Shown: piece after piece, positions 41,848-49,896 of the stretch
Position numbering within the stretch: the first letter of the stretch is position 1
Layout of the letters: every line of letters begins with the position of its first letter
Assembly (NCBI GenBank): GCA_004557245.1
Contig: SFEL01000018.1
Location: 1 to 64,000, forward strand
Source of the DNA: Clostridiales bacterium
GTDB lineage: Bacteria > Bacillota > Clostridia > Christensenellales > CAG-138
Length of the DNA: 64,000 bases
Direction: 5' to 3'
Position numbers and translations under genes: made by a program
Notes under the pieces: model-generated
Told to the model about the DNA's origin: nothing
Databases searched by the model: none
The model's input: the letters and a program-made list of their open reading frames with translations, nothing else

Positions 41848-43617
41848 TTACGCCATTTCCTTGGCGGCCTCTTCCTCCTCCAGCACTCTGTAGGCTACCT
41901 TGCCCACAAGCGTCTTGGGAAGCTCGGGACGGAATTCCAGATCACGGGGCATTGCGTACTTGGCCACGTACTTGGTACAGTGCTCCAGTATGCTCTTTTT
42001 CAGCTCCTCGCTGCCCTCATAGCCCGGCTTGAGCATTACGAAGGCCTTTACCCGCTGGACCCTTATGGGATCCTTTACGCCTATGACGCAGGCAAGGTGT
42101 ACCGCCTCATGGGCTTCCAGCACGTTTTCTATCTGGGAGGGGTATACGTTATAGCCGTTGGTGATTATCATGCGCTTGATGCGTTGACGGAAGTATATGA
42201 AGCCTTCCTCGTCCATTTTGCCCAGGTCGCCGGTATGTACCCATATGAGGCCGTCGCCGTGGTCCTTCATGGTGTCTGCGGTCTCCTTGGGGTGGTTCAC
42301 GTAGCACAGCATCACCGTGGGGCCGGCAAGACATATCTCGCCCTCCTCGCCGTATGGAACCTCCTGGGTGGTGCCGGGCTTTACTATCTTATAGTAGGTA
42401 TCCGGGAAGGGCAGGCCAATGCTGCCCTCCTTTGCCTTGTGCATGGGGGTAAGGCAGCTGGCGGTGACGCACTCGGTGGTTCCGTAGCCCTCGCGGACTT
42501 TGATAGTTGCGCCGTGGGATTCAAGAAACGCGTCAAAGCGCTTCTTCAGCTCCACTGAGAGGGAGTCGCCACCTGAGAATACGCCCTTCAGGCAGGAAAG
42601 CTCCAGAGCGTCCGCCTCGGGCACGCGCAGCAGCGCCTCAAACAGCGAGGGCACGCCTGCGATCAGGTTGGGGCGGTGCTTTTTTAAGAGCTGCGCGTAG
42701 CTCTTGGGGGTGAAACGGGGTATCAGTATGCAGTGGCCGCCATTGGCCAGCATGGAGTGAATGCTTACGCCAAGGCCGAAGCCGTGGAACATGGGCATTA
42801 TGGCCAGCATCCTGTCGCCGGGGCGGAAGAAGCTGTTGGTGGCGACTATCTGGGCCGCCAGAGCGTTGAAGTTGAGGTTTGAAAGACTTATACCCTTCAT
42901 AGTGCCGGTGGTGCCGCCGCTGTAGAGTATTGCGGCGGGAGAGGTGGCATCCCTGTGGCAGCGGTAATCGGTGACGCTTTCGCCCTGCTTGAGGAAGTCC
43001 TTCCACCATATGAAGTCATCACCCTCGGGCTTCTTTATCTTACGGCCCTCTGTGAGCTTGTAGCCCAGCTTCATTATGGGGGAAAGGGCGTCCGCTACGG
43101 AGGTTATGATTAGATGGGGAAGCTCAACCTCGCGGCGCACCTCAACAAACTTATCATAGAACTGATCCAGCGTTATGGCCGCTACGCTTTCGGAGTCTTT
43201 CAGGCAGAAGGCTATCTCCTTTACGGCGGAAAGGGGGTGTACCATGTTGGCTATTGCGCCCACCATGTTTACCGCATAGAATATGGTGACTGTCTGGGGG
43301 GCGTTGGGCATGCAAATGGTGATCTTGTCCCCTTCCTTTATCCCCATTGCCTTCAGTGCCTTTGCGCAGGCGTGTATGTCCTCTATGGCCTTCTTATAGG
43401 TGGTAGACTTGCCCATGAAGTCGTAAGCGATATAGTCCGGGTACTTTTCCGCCATACGTTCGAAGGCTTCCTCCAGCGTGCCCATGAAGTAATCCAGGTG
43501 TGCGGGGCACTCGGGGTCATAGCTTTTAAGCCAGGGAGCCTCGGCGGTGACGCGGCTTTCATCGATGTAGCTGTGTGCGTATGCTGTATCGCTCATATTA
43601 AAACTCAACTTCCTCAT
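41848..43617 (-). CDS. Long-chain acyl-CoA ligase (AMP-forming)
   Basis: 589 residues. It activates a carboxylic acid, probably fatty, to its CoA ester through an acyl-AMP. The P-loop-like motif AILYSGGTTGTMKGISLSN (about 210-230), the YGTTECVTASC adenylate motif, HTGDLGKMDEEGF (hinge) and the C-terminal lysine region PRDLEFRPELPKTLVGKV are present. Its start overlaps the end of the E2-like acyltransferase gene by 20 bases, so the two are co-translated and may hand over an acyl group. No signal peptide. Confidence 0.93.
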   Translation of the reverse strand: MRKLSFNMSDTAYAHSYIDESRVTAEAPWLKSYDPECPAHLDYFMGTLEEAFERMAEKYPDYIAYDFMGKSTTYKKAIEDIHACAKALKAMGIKEGDKITICMPNAPQTVTIFYAVNMVGAIANMVHPLSAVKEIAFCLKDSESVAAITLDQFYDKFVEVRREVELPHLIITSVADALSPIMKLGYKLTEGRKIKKPEGDDFIWWKDFLKQGESVTDYRCHRDATSPAAILYSGGTTGTMKGISLSNLNFNALAAQIVATNSFFRPGDRMLAIMPMFHGFGLGVSIHSMLANGGHCILIPRFTPKSYAQLLKKHRPNLIAGVPSLFEALLRVPEADALELSCLKGVFSGGDSLSVELKKRFDAFLESHGATIKVREGYGTTECVTASCLTPMHKAKEGSIGLPFPDTYYKIVKPGTTQEVPYGEEGEICLAGPTVMLCYVNHPKETADTMKDHGDGLIWVHTGDLGKMDEEGFIYFRQRIKRMIITNGYNVYPSQIENVLEAHEAVHLACVIGVKDPIRVQRVKAFVMLKPGYEGSEELKKSILEHCTKYVAKYAMPRDLEFRPELPKTLVGKVAYRVLEEEEAAKEMA

Positions 43618-44470
43618 TAGATTTCTGATCCAAAAGCTCCGGGTGAGTAAGCAGGTGCTTGAGGAGCTTTATTGTCTTTGAGTAATAGTAGCCGTCGGCG
43701 ATACGCTCGTCCAGCGTAACCCCAAGGTCAATTACTTCCCGCATCTCCACGGAGCCGTCCTCCTGATAGAAGGGAGCCATGTGCTTTTCGCCTATTACCA
43801 CGAATATGGAGTTGGTGCCCCAGTTTGTCAGGTGATGGTACCCGGCGTGGAGACCTATGCTGCCAAGGTTGGTTATGAATACCGAGGCCTGATTGGGGTC
43901 TTCCTTTATGAGAAAATCCGGCACCTTACCCCTCCGGTCCAGGAAGAACAGCAGCTTCATGACGATGCGCATCATAAAGGAAGGCATGCGGAGCAGCATT
44001 CCCATTTTGTCCGTGGAGTTGTCCTCTGCTGAGCTCTTGCGGAAGGATGTGACTCTCTCCTTTATGCTCTGGTGAATGGTGTCAATGTTGTCATCGTCCC
44101 CGAAAGCCTTGTAGAATATGGATTCCGAGGACTCGTCTGCGAACTGGCGCTTTACCATGAAGGCGGCTGTGATCCATCTCCGCTGGTATATCCTGTTGCC
44201 TGAGATGAAGCGGTTCATCTTTGGCCTGAGGGTTATGGTGCGTACCAGCGCTGCAACTATGGCGTGGAGGTAGGTATATTTGAACTCCGGGTCGCCCTCT
44301 GTCTTTTTCTTAAGGTATTCGTTAAGGGCGGTTATGTCTATCTGCTCCTGAATAAAGGCCTCGTTGTCCGCCCTGTTGGGGTAGAGGTACGGCATGAAGC
44401 CGTGCAGGGGGTCAAGGTCTTTGAGCCATACGCCGTCCTTGCGGTCGCCCCTTTTTATCCTTTCAGCCAT
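43598..44470 (-). CDS. E2-like (CoA-dependent) acyltransferase with altered active site
   Basis: 290 residues matching the catalytic domain of 2-oxoacid dehydrogenase E2/chloramphenicol acetyltransferases, without lipoyl or peripheral-binding domains. Recognisable parts: KYTYLHAIVAALVRTITLRPKMNRF, VFITNLGSIGLHAGYHHL, and near the C-terminus LDERIADGYYYSKTIKLL. In normal E2 enzymes the last motif reads DHRxxDG; here the catalytic histidine position is glutamate. Either the chemistry differs or the protein is a structural partner. A histidine pair upstream (GYHHLTNWG) might compensate. Paired by overlap with the acyl-CoA ligase, it probably takes a CoA-linked acyl group. GGGAGG site. Confidence 0.82.
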   Translation of the reverse strand: MAERIKRGDRKDGVWLKDLDPLHGFMPYLYPNRADNEAFIQEQIDITALNEYLKKKTEGDPEFKYTYLHAIVAALVRTITLRPKMNRFISGNRIYQRRWITAAFMVKRQFADESSESIFYKAFGDDDNIDTIHQSIKERVTSFRKSSAEDNSTDKMGMLLRMPSFMMRIVMKLLFFLDRRGKVPDFLIKEDPNQASVFITNLGSIGLHAGYHHLTNWGTNSIFVVIGEKHMAPFYQEDGSVEMREVIDLGVTLDERIADGYYYSKTIKLLKHLLTHPELLDQKSNEEVEF

Positions 44471-44631
44471 CTCAATTATTCCTCCCGTAAAGTAGAAGCA
44501 TTAATTCGGTATAAATTTACCTATGGATTATATCATACAAATTTGTGAAATAATAGCGGCTAAGGCAGAAAAATTAAAATATTTTAATGTTTTGTCGAAA
44601 TCACTTAGCGGCATATATGGCTTTTCGGCAC

Positions 44632-44660
44632 TTGCCCGCATTTACATTATGTAATAAAAT
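44632..44660 (+). promoter_or_regulatory. Probable promoter of the YdjG/YdjH-like pair
   Basis: TTGCCC (44632-44637) and TAAAAT (44655-44660) with a 17-base spacer, about 30 bases before the start codon of the zinc-ribbon gene, which has an AGGAGGTG ribosome site. The region upstream (44471-44631) is AT-rich and shared with the divergent acyltransferase gene. Confidence 0.55.
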
Positions 44661-44690
44661 ATATCCGATACACTCATCAGGAGGTGAAAC

Positions 44691-45743
44691 ATGTCCACTA
44701 TTACCTATAAATGCCCAAATTGCGACGCAGACCTCACGTATCGTCCCGCTACAGGAGACTTCGGCTGTGAGTACTGCGGCAGCAGCTACACCGGGGAGCA
44801 GCTTAATGAGCTTATCAAAAACCAGAAGATAATCGATGAACAGAAGGAGAGCGAGGGCACCGCCTTTGACGAGCACGCGGTGGTATATATCTGCCCCAAC
44901 TGCGGCGCGGAGGTAATAACTGACGACACAACGGCAGCTACCTTCTGCTTTTACTGCCATAATCCCGTAATATTAAAGGGCCGGCTTTCCGGCGGTATGG
45001 CCCCGGATAAGGTGATACCCTTCTCCATTCCAAAGGAAAAGGTAAAGGAACAGCTCATAAGCTGGTGCAAGTCAAAAAAGTACATAGACGACGGCTTCTT
45101 CAGCGAGATGCAGCTGGAAAAGCTCACCGGCGTATACTTTCCGTTCTGGCTGGTAGACAGCGACGTAAGGGCCACCATGACCGCCAAGTCCAACTCCCTT
45201 AAAGTATGGGTGGTGGGCGATATAGAATACACCGAGACCAGCGTTTACGCCCTGACAAGGAGCGGCGACGTAAAGCTCAGCGAGATCACCGTAAAGGCGT
45301 TGGACCGGGAGGATGCGGAACTGCTCAACGGCGTATACCCCTATGATATGTCCGGCCTTAAGGACTTTAACATGAGCTTCCTTTCGGGCTTCATGGCAGA
45401 AAAGCGCAACATTGATAAGAACGCCGCCGAGCCTCAGGCAAACGAGATAATACGCTCTGCTGCGGAGGGTCAGCTTGAAGGCACCCTTTCCGGCTACGGC
45501 ACCGTTACCGGCCAGAACATGGCGGTGGACGAGGTCAAGTCTGACTGGAAGTACGCCCTCATGCCTGCGTGGACCATGACATACCGCTACAAGGGTGAGC
45601 TTTACTACTTTGCCATGAACGGCCAGACCGGCAAGATCGCCGGCCGTGTGCCGGTGAGCAGGAAGAAGACCAACCGGCTCATGTGGACGATCACCGCCGC
45701 CTGCCTTGTGATAGGCGCGCTTATAGGAGGGCTTGCCATATGA
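44691..45743 (+). CDS. YdjG-like TFIIB-type zinc-ribbon membrane protein
   Basis: 350 residues. Two N-terminal zinc ribbons (CPNCDADLTYR ... CEYCG, about 8-31; CPNCGAEV ... CFYCHNP, about 66-88), a central domain (about 95-310, with YFPFWLVDSDVRATM and MPAWTMTYRYKGELYYFAMNGQTGK), and one C-terminal helix (about 328-348). Length and layout match Bacillus YdjG, which forms a membrane complex with YdjH and YdjI near a PspA homologue. The next gene encodes a TPM protein like YdjH and overlaps by ATGA. The YdjI-like partners are far away at 10.3-11.1 and 24.4-25.8 kb. Confidence 0.88.
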   Translation: MSTITYKCPNCDADLTYRPATGDFGCEYCGSSYTGEQLNELIKNQKIIDEQKESEGTAFDEHAVVYICPNCGAEVITDDTTAATFCFYCHNPVILKGRLSGGMAPDKVIPFSIPKEKVKEQLISWCKSKKYIDDGFFSEMQLEKLTGVYFPFWLVDSDVRATMTAKSNSLKVWVVGDIEYTETSVYALTRSGDVKLSEITVKALDREDAELLNGVYPYDMSGLKDFNMSFLSGFMAEKRNIDKNAAEPQANEIIRSAAEGQLEGTLSGYGTVTGQNMAVDEVKSDWKYALMPAWTMTYRYKGELYYFAMNGQTGKIAGRVPVSRKKTNRLMWTITAACLVIGALIGGLAI

Positions 45744-46723
45744 AAAAGCTTTTGACGGCAATCGTTATATCCGCACTGTGCCTTGGCTTATGCTCTGGGG
45801 CCTTGGCTGAGGGGGAGAATGTGATATCCGCCGATGAGTTCAACGGCCCAGCCCAGCCCACCGCGGCTCCCGGCGAGGAATCCGCCGTGTGCAATCCGGA
45901 GGAAGCCGGGAAGGTGCAAAGGGTATTTGACCTTGCGGATCTGCTGACAGACGATGAGGAGGCGGAGCTGCAAAGCCGTATTGACGGCCTTGTTGAGCAG
46001 TATAATCAGGATATAGGCATAGTCACGGTTCAGGACAGCAGCGTAACCAGTACCCGGGAATTTGCGGATAAGTTCTACGAGGATTCGGGCATGGGTATCG
46101 GGGATAACCGCACAGGTGTGTTGTTCTGCATAGACATGTATAACCGCGAGACATATCTCACCACCACCGGCGACATGATAGACATAATAGACGACCAGCG
46201 GCGTGAGGAGATATTCGACGCACAGATGGAATACCTTTCCGGCGGCGATTACCTGGGGGCATTTTCCATATCGCTGGATTACACCCAGCAGTTCATACGC
46301 ATGGGTGTTGCTGATAACCATATGGGCATAAACGGTGCTACCGGCGAGGCGATGGATCCCGGCGAATACGGCAGCACATATACTCCTGAAAGGCCAAAAA
46401 CGCCGGCAGAGCGGGCGGCAAGCGCGGCAATGCTGGGCGGAATCGGCGGCCTTATAGGCCTTCTTGCGGGGCTGATAGCCAAGAGCTCCATACAGAAGAG
46501 CTATGCCAGAAAGTACGTGCCTTCGGAATATAACTGGCGGGCAAAGTCAAAGCTCAACCTCCGGGTAAACGATTCAAAGCTGGTGAATAAGTTTGTCACC
46601 ACTCGGGTAATACCCCGCAACAACGACAGCGGACCCCGCTCCGGCGGAGGCGGCCATAGCACCAGCACTGTGCATATGTCCTCCGGCGGCATGTATCACG
46701 GAGGCGGCGGGCGGAAGTTTTAA
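45740..46723 (+). CDS. YdjH-like TPM-domain membrane protein
   Basis: 327 residues from the ATG at 45740, overlapping the previous stop (ATGA) with AGGAGG nine bases upstream. Signal peptide (MKKLLTAIVISALCLGLCSGALA), a TPM domain (about 65-200: VFDLADLLTDDEEAELQSRI, IGIVTVQDS, TGVLFCIDMYNRETYL), a transmembrane helix (about 228-253), and a basic tail finishing with a glycine/serine/histidine-rich stretch (SSGGMYHGGGGRKF). TPM proteins work in membrane or photosystem maintenance; Bacillus YdjH partners YdjG and YdjI. Here the gene is clearly tied to the YdjG-like one. Confidence 0.88.
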   Translation: MKKLLTAIVISALCLGLCSGALAEGENVISADEFNGPAQPTAAPGEESAVCNPEEAGKVQRVFDLADLLTDDEEAELQSRIDGLVEQYNQDIGIVTVQDSSVTSTREFADKFYEDSGMGIGDNRTGVLFCIDMYNRETYLTTTGDMIDIIDDQRREEIFDAQMEYLSGGDYLGAFSISLDYTQQFIRMGVADNHMGINGATGEAMDPGEYGSTYTPERPKTPAERAASAAMLGGIGGLIGLLAGLIAKSSIQKSYARKYVPSEYNWRAKSKLNLRVNDSKLVNKFVTTRVIPRNNDSGPRSGGGGHSTSTVHMSSGGMYHGGGGRKF

Positions 46724-46730
46724 ACGACAA

Positions 46731-46790
46731 AAGCACCCCCGGGTGCTTCAGCATATCCATAAACCCCATGCTCCGAAGCGGAGCATGGGG
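46731..46790. terminator. Hairpin pair between convergent genes
   Basis: First stem AAGCACCC/GGGTGCTT (46731-46748), eight bases after the TPM gene stop; second stem CCCCATGCTCCG/CGGAGCATGGGG with an AAG loop (46764-46790). Neither has a long T run, so termination strength is uncertain. They lie where two transcripts meet head-on. Confidence 0.6.
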
Positions 46791-46836
46791 TCCCCAATGT
46801 ACTTAAGGCGGCGGTAAAGCCGTTTCTTTTGATTGA

Positions 46837-47082
46837 CTATTCTTCCGATTTATAGATTACGCTGTATTTTTCGCTGCCCAGCGCTTCGGCTATGGACTCC
46901 AGATCCTTATCCATCAGCTCAAGTAGCGTGTCCTCCGCCTCATACCGCATACAGGTGCCGCAGGAAGAGCTGAGGCTACGGGGAACGGGGGAAAGGGCTG
47001 CCGAGGAGGCGTGCCCTTTTACGTTCTTCAGGCTGCGCATGGCGGCAAGGTGGGTATGGAAGGTTGCTATGTAGCTGGGCAT
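46837..47082 (-). CDS. DUF3343 putative selenium/sulfur carrier protein
   Basis: 81 residues of the DUF3343 family. Start MPSYIATFHTHLAAMRSLK, then RSLSSSCGTCMRYEAED with a CGTC pair, as seen in family members annotated as Se/S carriers. It lies 18 bases after the TusA-like gene and after yedE on the same strand, the arrangement reported for genomes that use selenium. Biochemical function is not proven. Confidence 0.85.
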   Translation of the reverse strand: MPSYIATFHTHLAAMRSLKNVKGHASSAALSPVPRSLSSSCGTCMRYEAEDTLLELMDKDLESIAEALGSEKYSVIYKSEE

Positions 47083-47100
47083 GAAAAAAGCTCCTGAAAA

Positions 47101-47304
47101 CTATTTGGTCAGTGTGAGACGGTAGTCGTCGCCCTCCTCGGCCACTGCCACGGCATAGCCTGCACTCTCGGCAAAACGCTTTACGTTTTCCCGTGCGGAG
47201 TGGTTGTCTACCATGACTTCAAGCTTGGCGGGGGAGTTCTTGGCTATCTCCTTCTGGGTCATTAGCACCGGCATTGGGCATGCGAGACCTCTGGCGTCTA
47301 TCAT
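47101..47304 (-). CDS. TusA/YedF-type sulfur or selenium carrier
   Basis: 67 residues. The motif DARGLACPMPVLMTQKEI carries the single reactive cysteine of the SirA/TusA/YedF fold in the CPxP context. It would carry a persulfide or selenide group. Place between yedE and DUF3343 argues for selenium rather than tRNA thiolation. Good AGGAGG-type site just upstream. Confidence 0.92.
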   Translation of the reverse strand: MIDARGLACPMPVLMTQKEIAKNSPAKLEVMVDNHSARENVKRFAESAGYAVAVAEEGDDYRLTLTK

Positions 47305-47397
47305 ATCATTTCCTCCTGTGGTTTTACAATAATATTGTCAATAATAATGTTTGGGCCGGGCATTGCCCGGCCCGCAGGTAATTGGGTGATTGGAGGT

Positions 47398-48450
47398 TTA
47401 TTCCTTGTTTGCCTTTACGTTGGCAAGGGTCACTATGAGGAGTACCACATAGCAGGCGATGACGGCTACAACGCCGTTTGCGCCGGGGCCCTTGGCGGAG
47501 GAGGCGGTGCCGAAGTTATGTGCAAGGGCAGCGCCGAACACAAAGCCGGTAACGGTGACTGCGGAATCGGAATTGCCTTCGCCGGTAAGGATCAGCTGAC
47601 GGAGGGGGCAGCCGCCCAGAAGCACGGAACCCCAGCCTACGATGCCCATGCCGAGGAAGTTCATGATGCCGTCGTTATGGGCAACAGGCTGATCGGCAAA
47701 GCCAAGGTTGAATTTGCCGAGGATCAGGTTGCCGATGAGAACGGTGACGATAACGGCCACGAAGCCAAGGGTGAGGCCCCACTGGTTGAACATGATGGTA
47801 TCGCGTATGCCGCCTGCCATGCAGAAACGGCTGCGCTGTGCCAGAATACCCACTACGATACCGGCTGCAAGAGCAAGTATTATGGGGGCGTGCATGGAGC
47901 CGGGGCCCTCGGTGCTCTGGGCAAACAGGGCAGGGGCGAGGCCGGCCAGCACCAGAAGGATGACCATCAGTACAGGCATCCAGGCGCCGTCGATGCAGGG
48001 CTCAGCGTAGTTGCGCTTGAGGGAGAAGCCCTTCTTGAGGGCTATGGTACCCACAAAGATGCCCGCGATAAAGCCCACAAGGCCTACAATGGCGTTCAGG
48101 TCGCCGCCGCCTATGCGGATAACCATGCGCAGGGGGCAGCCCAGGAATACCAGAGCGCCTATCATTACGCAGATGGCCAGAACGAAGCGGGTGAAGGGGG
48201 AAGAACCGCCGACCGCCTTCCATTCCTTCTTGATGAGGGCGGCTCCGGCAGCACCGGCGATGATGCCCACGATCTCAGGGCGCACATACTGTACGATTCC
48301 GGCGGAATGAAGCTTAAGGGCGCCGGCTATATCGCGCAGGAAGCAGGCGATGCAGAAGCCCATGTTGGCAGGGTTGCCGAAGGCTGTGAGCACCAGCGCC
48401 GCGATACCGACGATTACGCCGGTAAGCAATACGGGAAGATTCTTTTTCAT
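47398..48450 (-). CDS. yedE: YedE-type putative selenium transporter
   Basis: 350 residues from the ATG at 48450 (AAAGGAG site); an upstream in-frame ATG lacks one. About ten hydrophobic helices. It carries the YeeE/YedE hallmarks: GFCIACFLRD near the start, CPLRMV and LLGGCPLRQL, each with a cysteine lining the predicted sulfur/selenium path. It probably takes up a selenium or sulfur compound, feeding the TusA-like, DUF3343 and cysteine-desulfurase-like proteins. Divergent from the latter, with an 119-base shared control region. Confidence 0.9.
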   Translation of the reverse strand: MKKNLPVLLTGVIVGIAALVLTAFGNPANMGFCIACFLRDIAGALKLHSAGIVQYVRPEIVGIIAGAAGAALIKKEWKAVGGSSPFTRFVLAICVMIGALVFLGCPLRMVIRIGGGDLNAIVGLVGFIAGIFVGTIALKKGFSLKRNYAEPCIDGAWMPVLMVILLVLAGLAPALFAQSTEGPGSMHAPIILALAAGIVVGILAQRSRFCMAGGIRDTIMFNQWGLTLGFVAVIVTVLIGNLILGKFNLGFADQPVAHNDGIMNFLGMGIVGWGSVLLGGCPLRQLILTGEGNSDSAVTVTGFVFGAALAHNFGTASSAKGPGANGVVAVIACYVVLLIVTLANVKANKE

Positions 48451-48569
48451 AATAAATAAAAACTCCTTTTGTTTTTTCACCTGTGGACAAAAGCCATAGG
48501 TGTGATAAACTGTATCTGAAAAGGGACTGCCCCCCTTATCAGCAAAATAAAAGTATGAGGTAATTACCT

Positions 48570-49709
48570 ATGTCCATATATCTCGACAACGGAGCGACTT
48601 CCTTCCCAAAGGCCCCAGGCGTGGGGGAAGCCATGCTGGACTATGTAAACAACATAGGAGCCAATGTAAACCGCTCCACCTACGAGGCCTCAAGCGAGGC
48701 CGAGATGGTGCTGATAGAGTGCCGTGAGCGGCTTTGCACGCTCTTTGGAACAGAGGACATCACCCACGCGGTGTTCACCCCCGGCATGACGGCGGGGCTG
48801 AACATGCTGCTGAAGGGCTTCCTCAGACCCGGAGATCACGTTATAGTCAGCAGCCTTGAGCACAACGCCATGATGCGGCCCATACGCCAGCTTGAGGCTC
48901 AGGGGGTGGAGTTTTCAAGGATACCGGCCGACAGCTGCGGCATCACCGACCCAAAGGATATCCTGCCCCTTATCAGGCCCAATACAAGGCTTGTAGCCAT
49001 AATGCACGCCTCAAACGTCTGCGGTACGCTGCTTCCCGTGAAGGAAATAAGCGATATATGCAGAGAGCGAGGGCTGCCGGTAATACTGGACGCGGCCCAG
49101 ACCGCCGGGCATTACCCGGTAAATATGAAGGAGCTGGGCTTATCGGCGCTGTGCGTTCCCGGCCATAAGGGGCTTCTGGGCCCCCAGGGCATAGGCGCGC
49201 TGATGCTGGATGAGGAGTTCGCAAAGCGGGTGGAGCCGCTGATATCCGGCGGCACAGGCAGCGCATCGGACAGCGAGCTGCTTCCGCCCTATATGCCCGA
49301 CAGGTTCGAGTCCGGCACGCTGAACATCCCCGGGATATTCGGCCTCAACGCAGCGCTGGGCTTCATACTGGATAAGGGCGTCCAAGCCTTCCGCGCCCAC
49401 GAGGAGAAGCTTACAAAACGCTTCATGGATGGCCTCGAGGGCCTGCCGCTGCGCCTTGCGGGCACCAGAGAAATAAATAAACGGGTAGGCGTAATATCAA
49501 TAGACTTTACCGGCCGCGATAACGCCGAGGTAGCGTACGAGCTGGACAAGCGGGGCATCATGACCCGCTGCGGGCTGCACTGCGCTCCCAGCGCTCATAA
49601 AACCCTCGGCACCTTCCCCCAGGGGACGGTGCGCTTCAGCATAGGCTACGCCAATACCGAAGCGGATGTGGACGGGGCAATTGCGGCAATAAAGGAAACT
49701 ATTTATTAA
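48570..49709 (+). CDS. Cysteine desulfurase/selenocysteine lyase-like PLP enzyme
   Basis: 379 residues, class V aminotransferase fold. Start MSIYLDNGATSFPKAPGVGEAM, HNAMMRP (PLP-stacking histidine), ILDAAQTAGHYP, PLP lysine in VPGHKGLLGPQG, and the late active cysteine in TRCGLHCAPSAHKTLGTFPQGTVR, which is the TIGR01977 type. It frees sulfur or selenium from (seleno)cysteine. Divergent from yedE-tusA-DUF3343, which supports a selenium task. I do not see selD, selA or a molybdenum hydroxylase in the window. Confidence 0.9.
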   Translation: MSIYLDNGATSFPKAPGVGEAMLDYVNNIGANVNRSTYEASSEAEMVLIECRERLCTLFGTEDITHAVFTPGMTAGLNMLLKGFLRPGDHVIVSSLEHNAMMRPIRQLEAQGVEFSRIPADSCGITDPKDILPLIRPNTRLVAIMHASNVCGTLLPVKEISDICRERGLPVILDAAQTAGHYPVNMKELGLSALCVPGHKGLLGPQGIGALMLDEEFAKRVEPLISGGTGSASDSELLPPYMPDRFESGTLNIPGIFGLNAALGFILDKGVQAFRAHEEKLTKRFMDGLEGLPLRLAGTREINKRVGVISIDFTGRDNAEVAYELDKRGIMTRCGLHCAPSAHKTLGTFPQGTVRFSIGYANTEADVDGAIAAIKETIY

Positions 49710-49830
49710 TTCTTACACGGGAATTTTAACATGGCATGTATAGTTTTACCACAGAAACGGGAGCGATTTAAAAGGTATTTTGAAGAAAAAGAACAGCGAT
49801 ATAAAAAAGCTATAGGTGAGGGCATAATAA

Positions 49831-49890
49831 AGGAACGGGAAACCGTTCCTTTAAGAGTGTCAAAGAAGCGGCTGAACGCCGCTTCTTCGA
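49831..49890 (+). repeat. Modular hairpin repeat, copy E (M0-M1 only)
   Basis: M0 is AGGAACGG/CCGTTCCT with a GAAA loop (49831-49850). The linker TTAAGAGTG matches the linker in the 59-kb copies. M1 has AAGAAGCGGC/GCCGCTTCTT around loop TGAAC (about 49863-49887). It sits between convergent genes and ends seven bases short of the cyclodeaminase stop; later modules are missing. Bases 49710-49830 show nothing else; a short open frame from 49731 lacks a ribosome site. Confidence 0.8.
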
Positions 49891-49896
49891 AACTAT

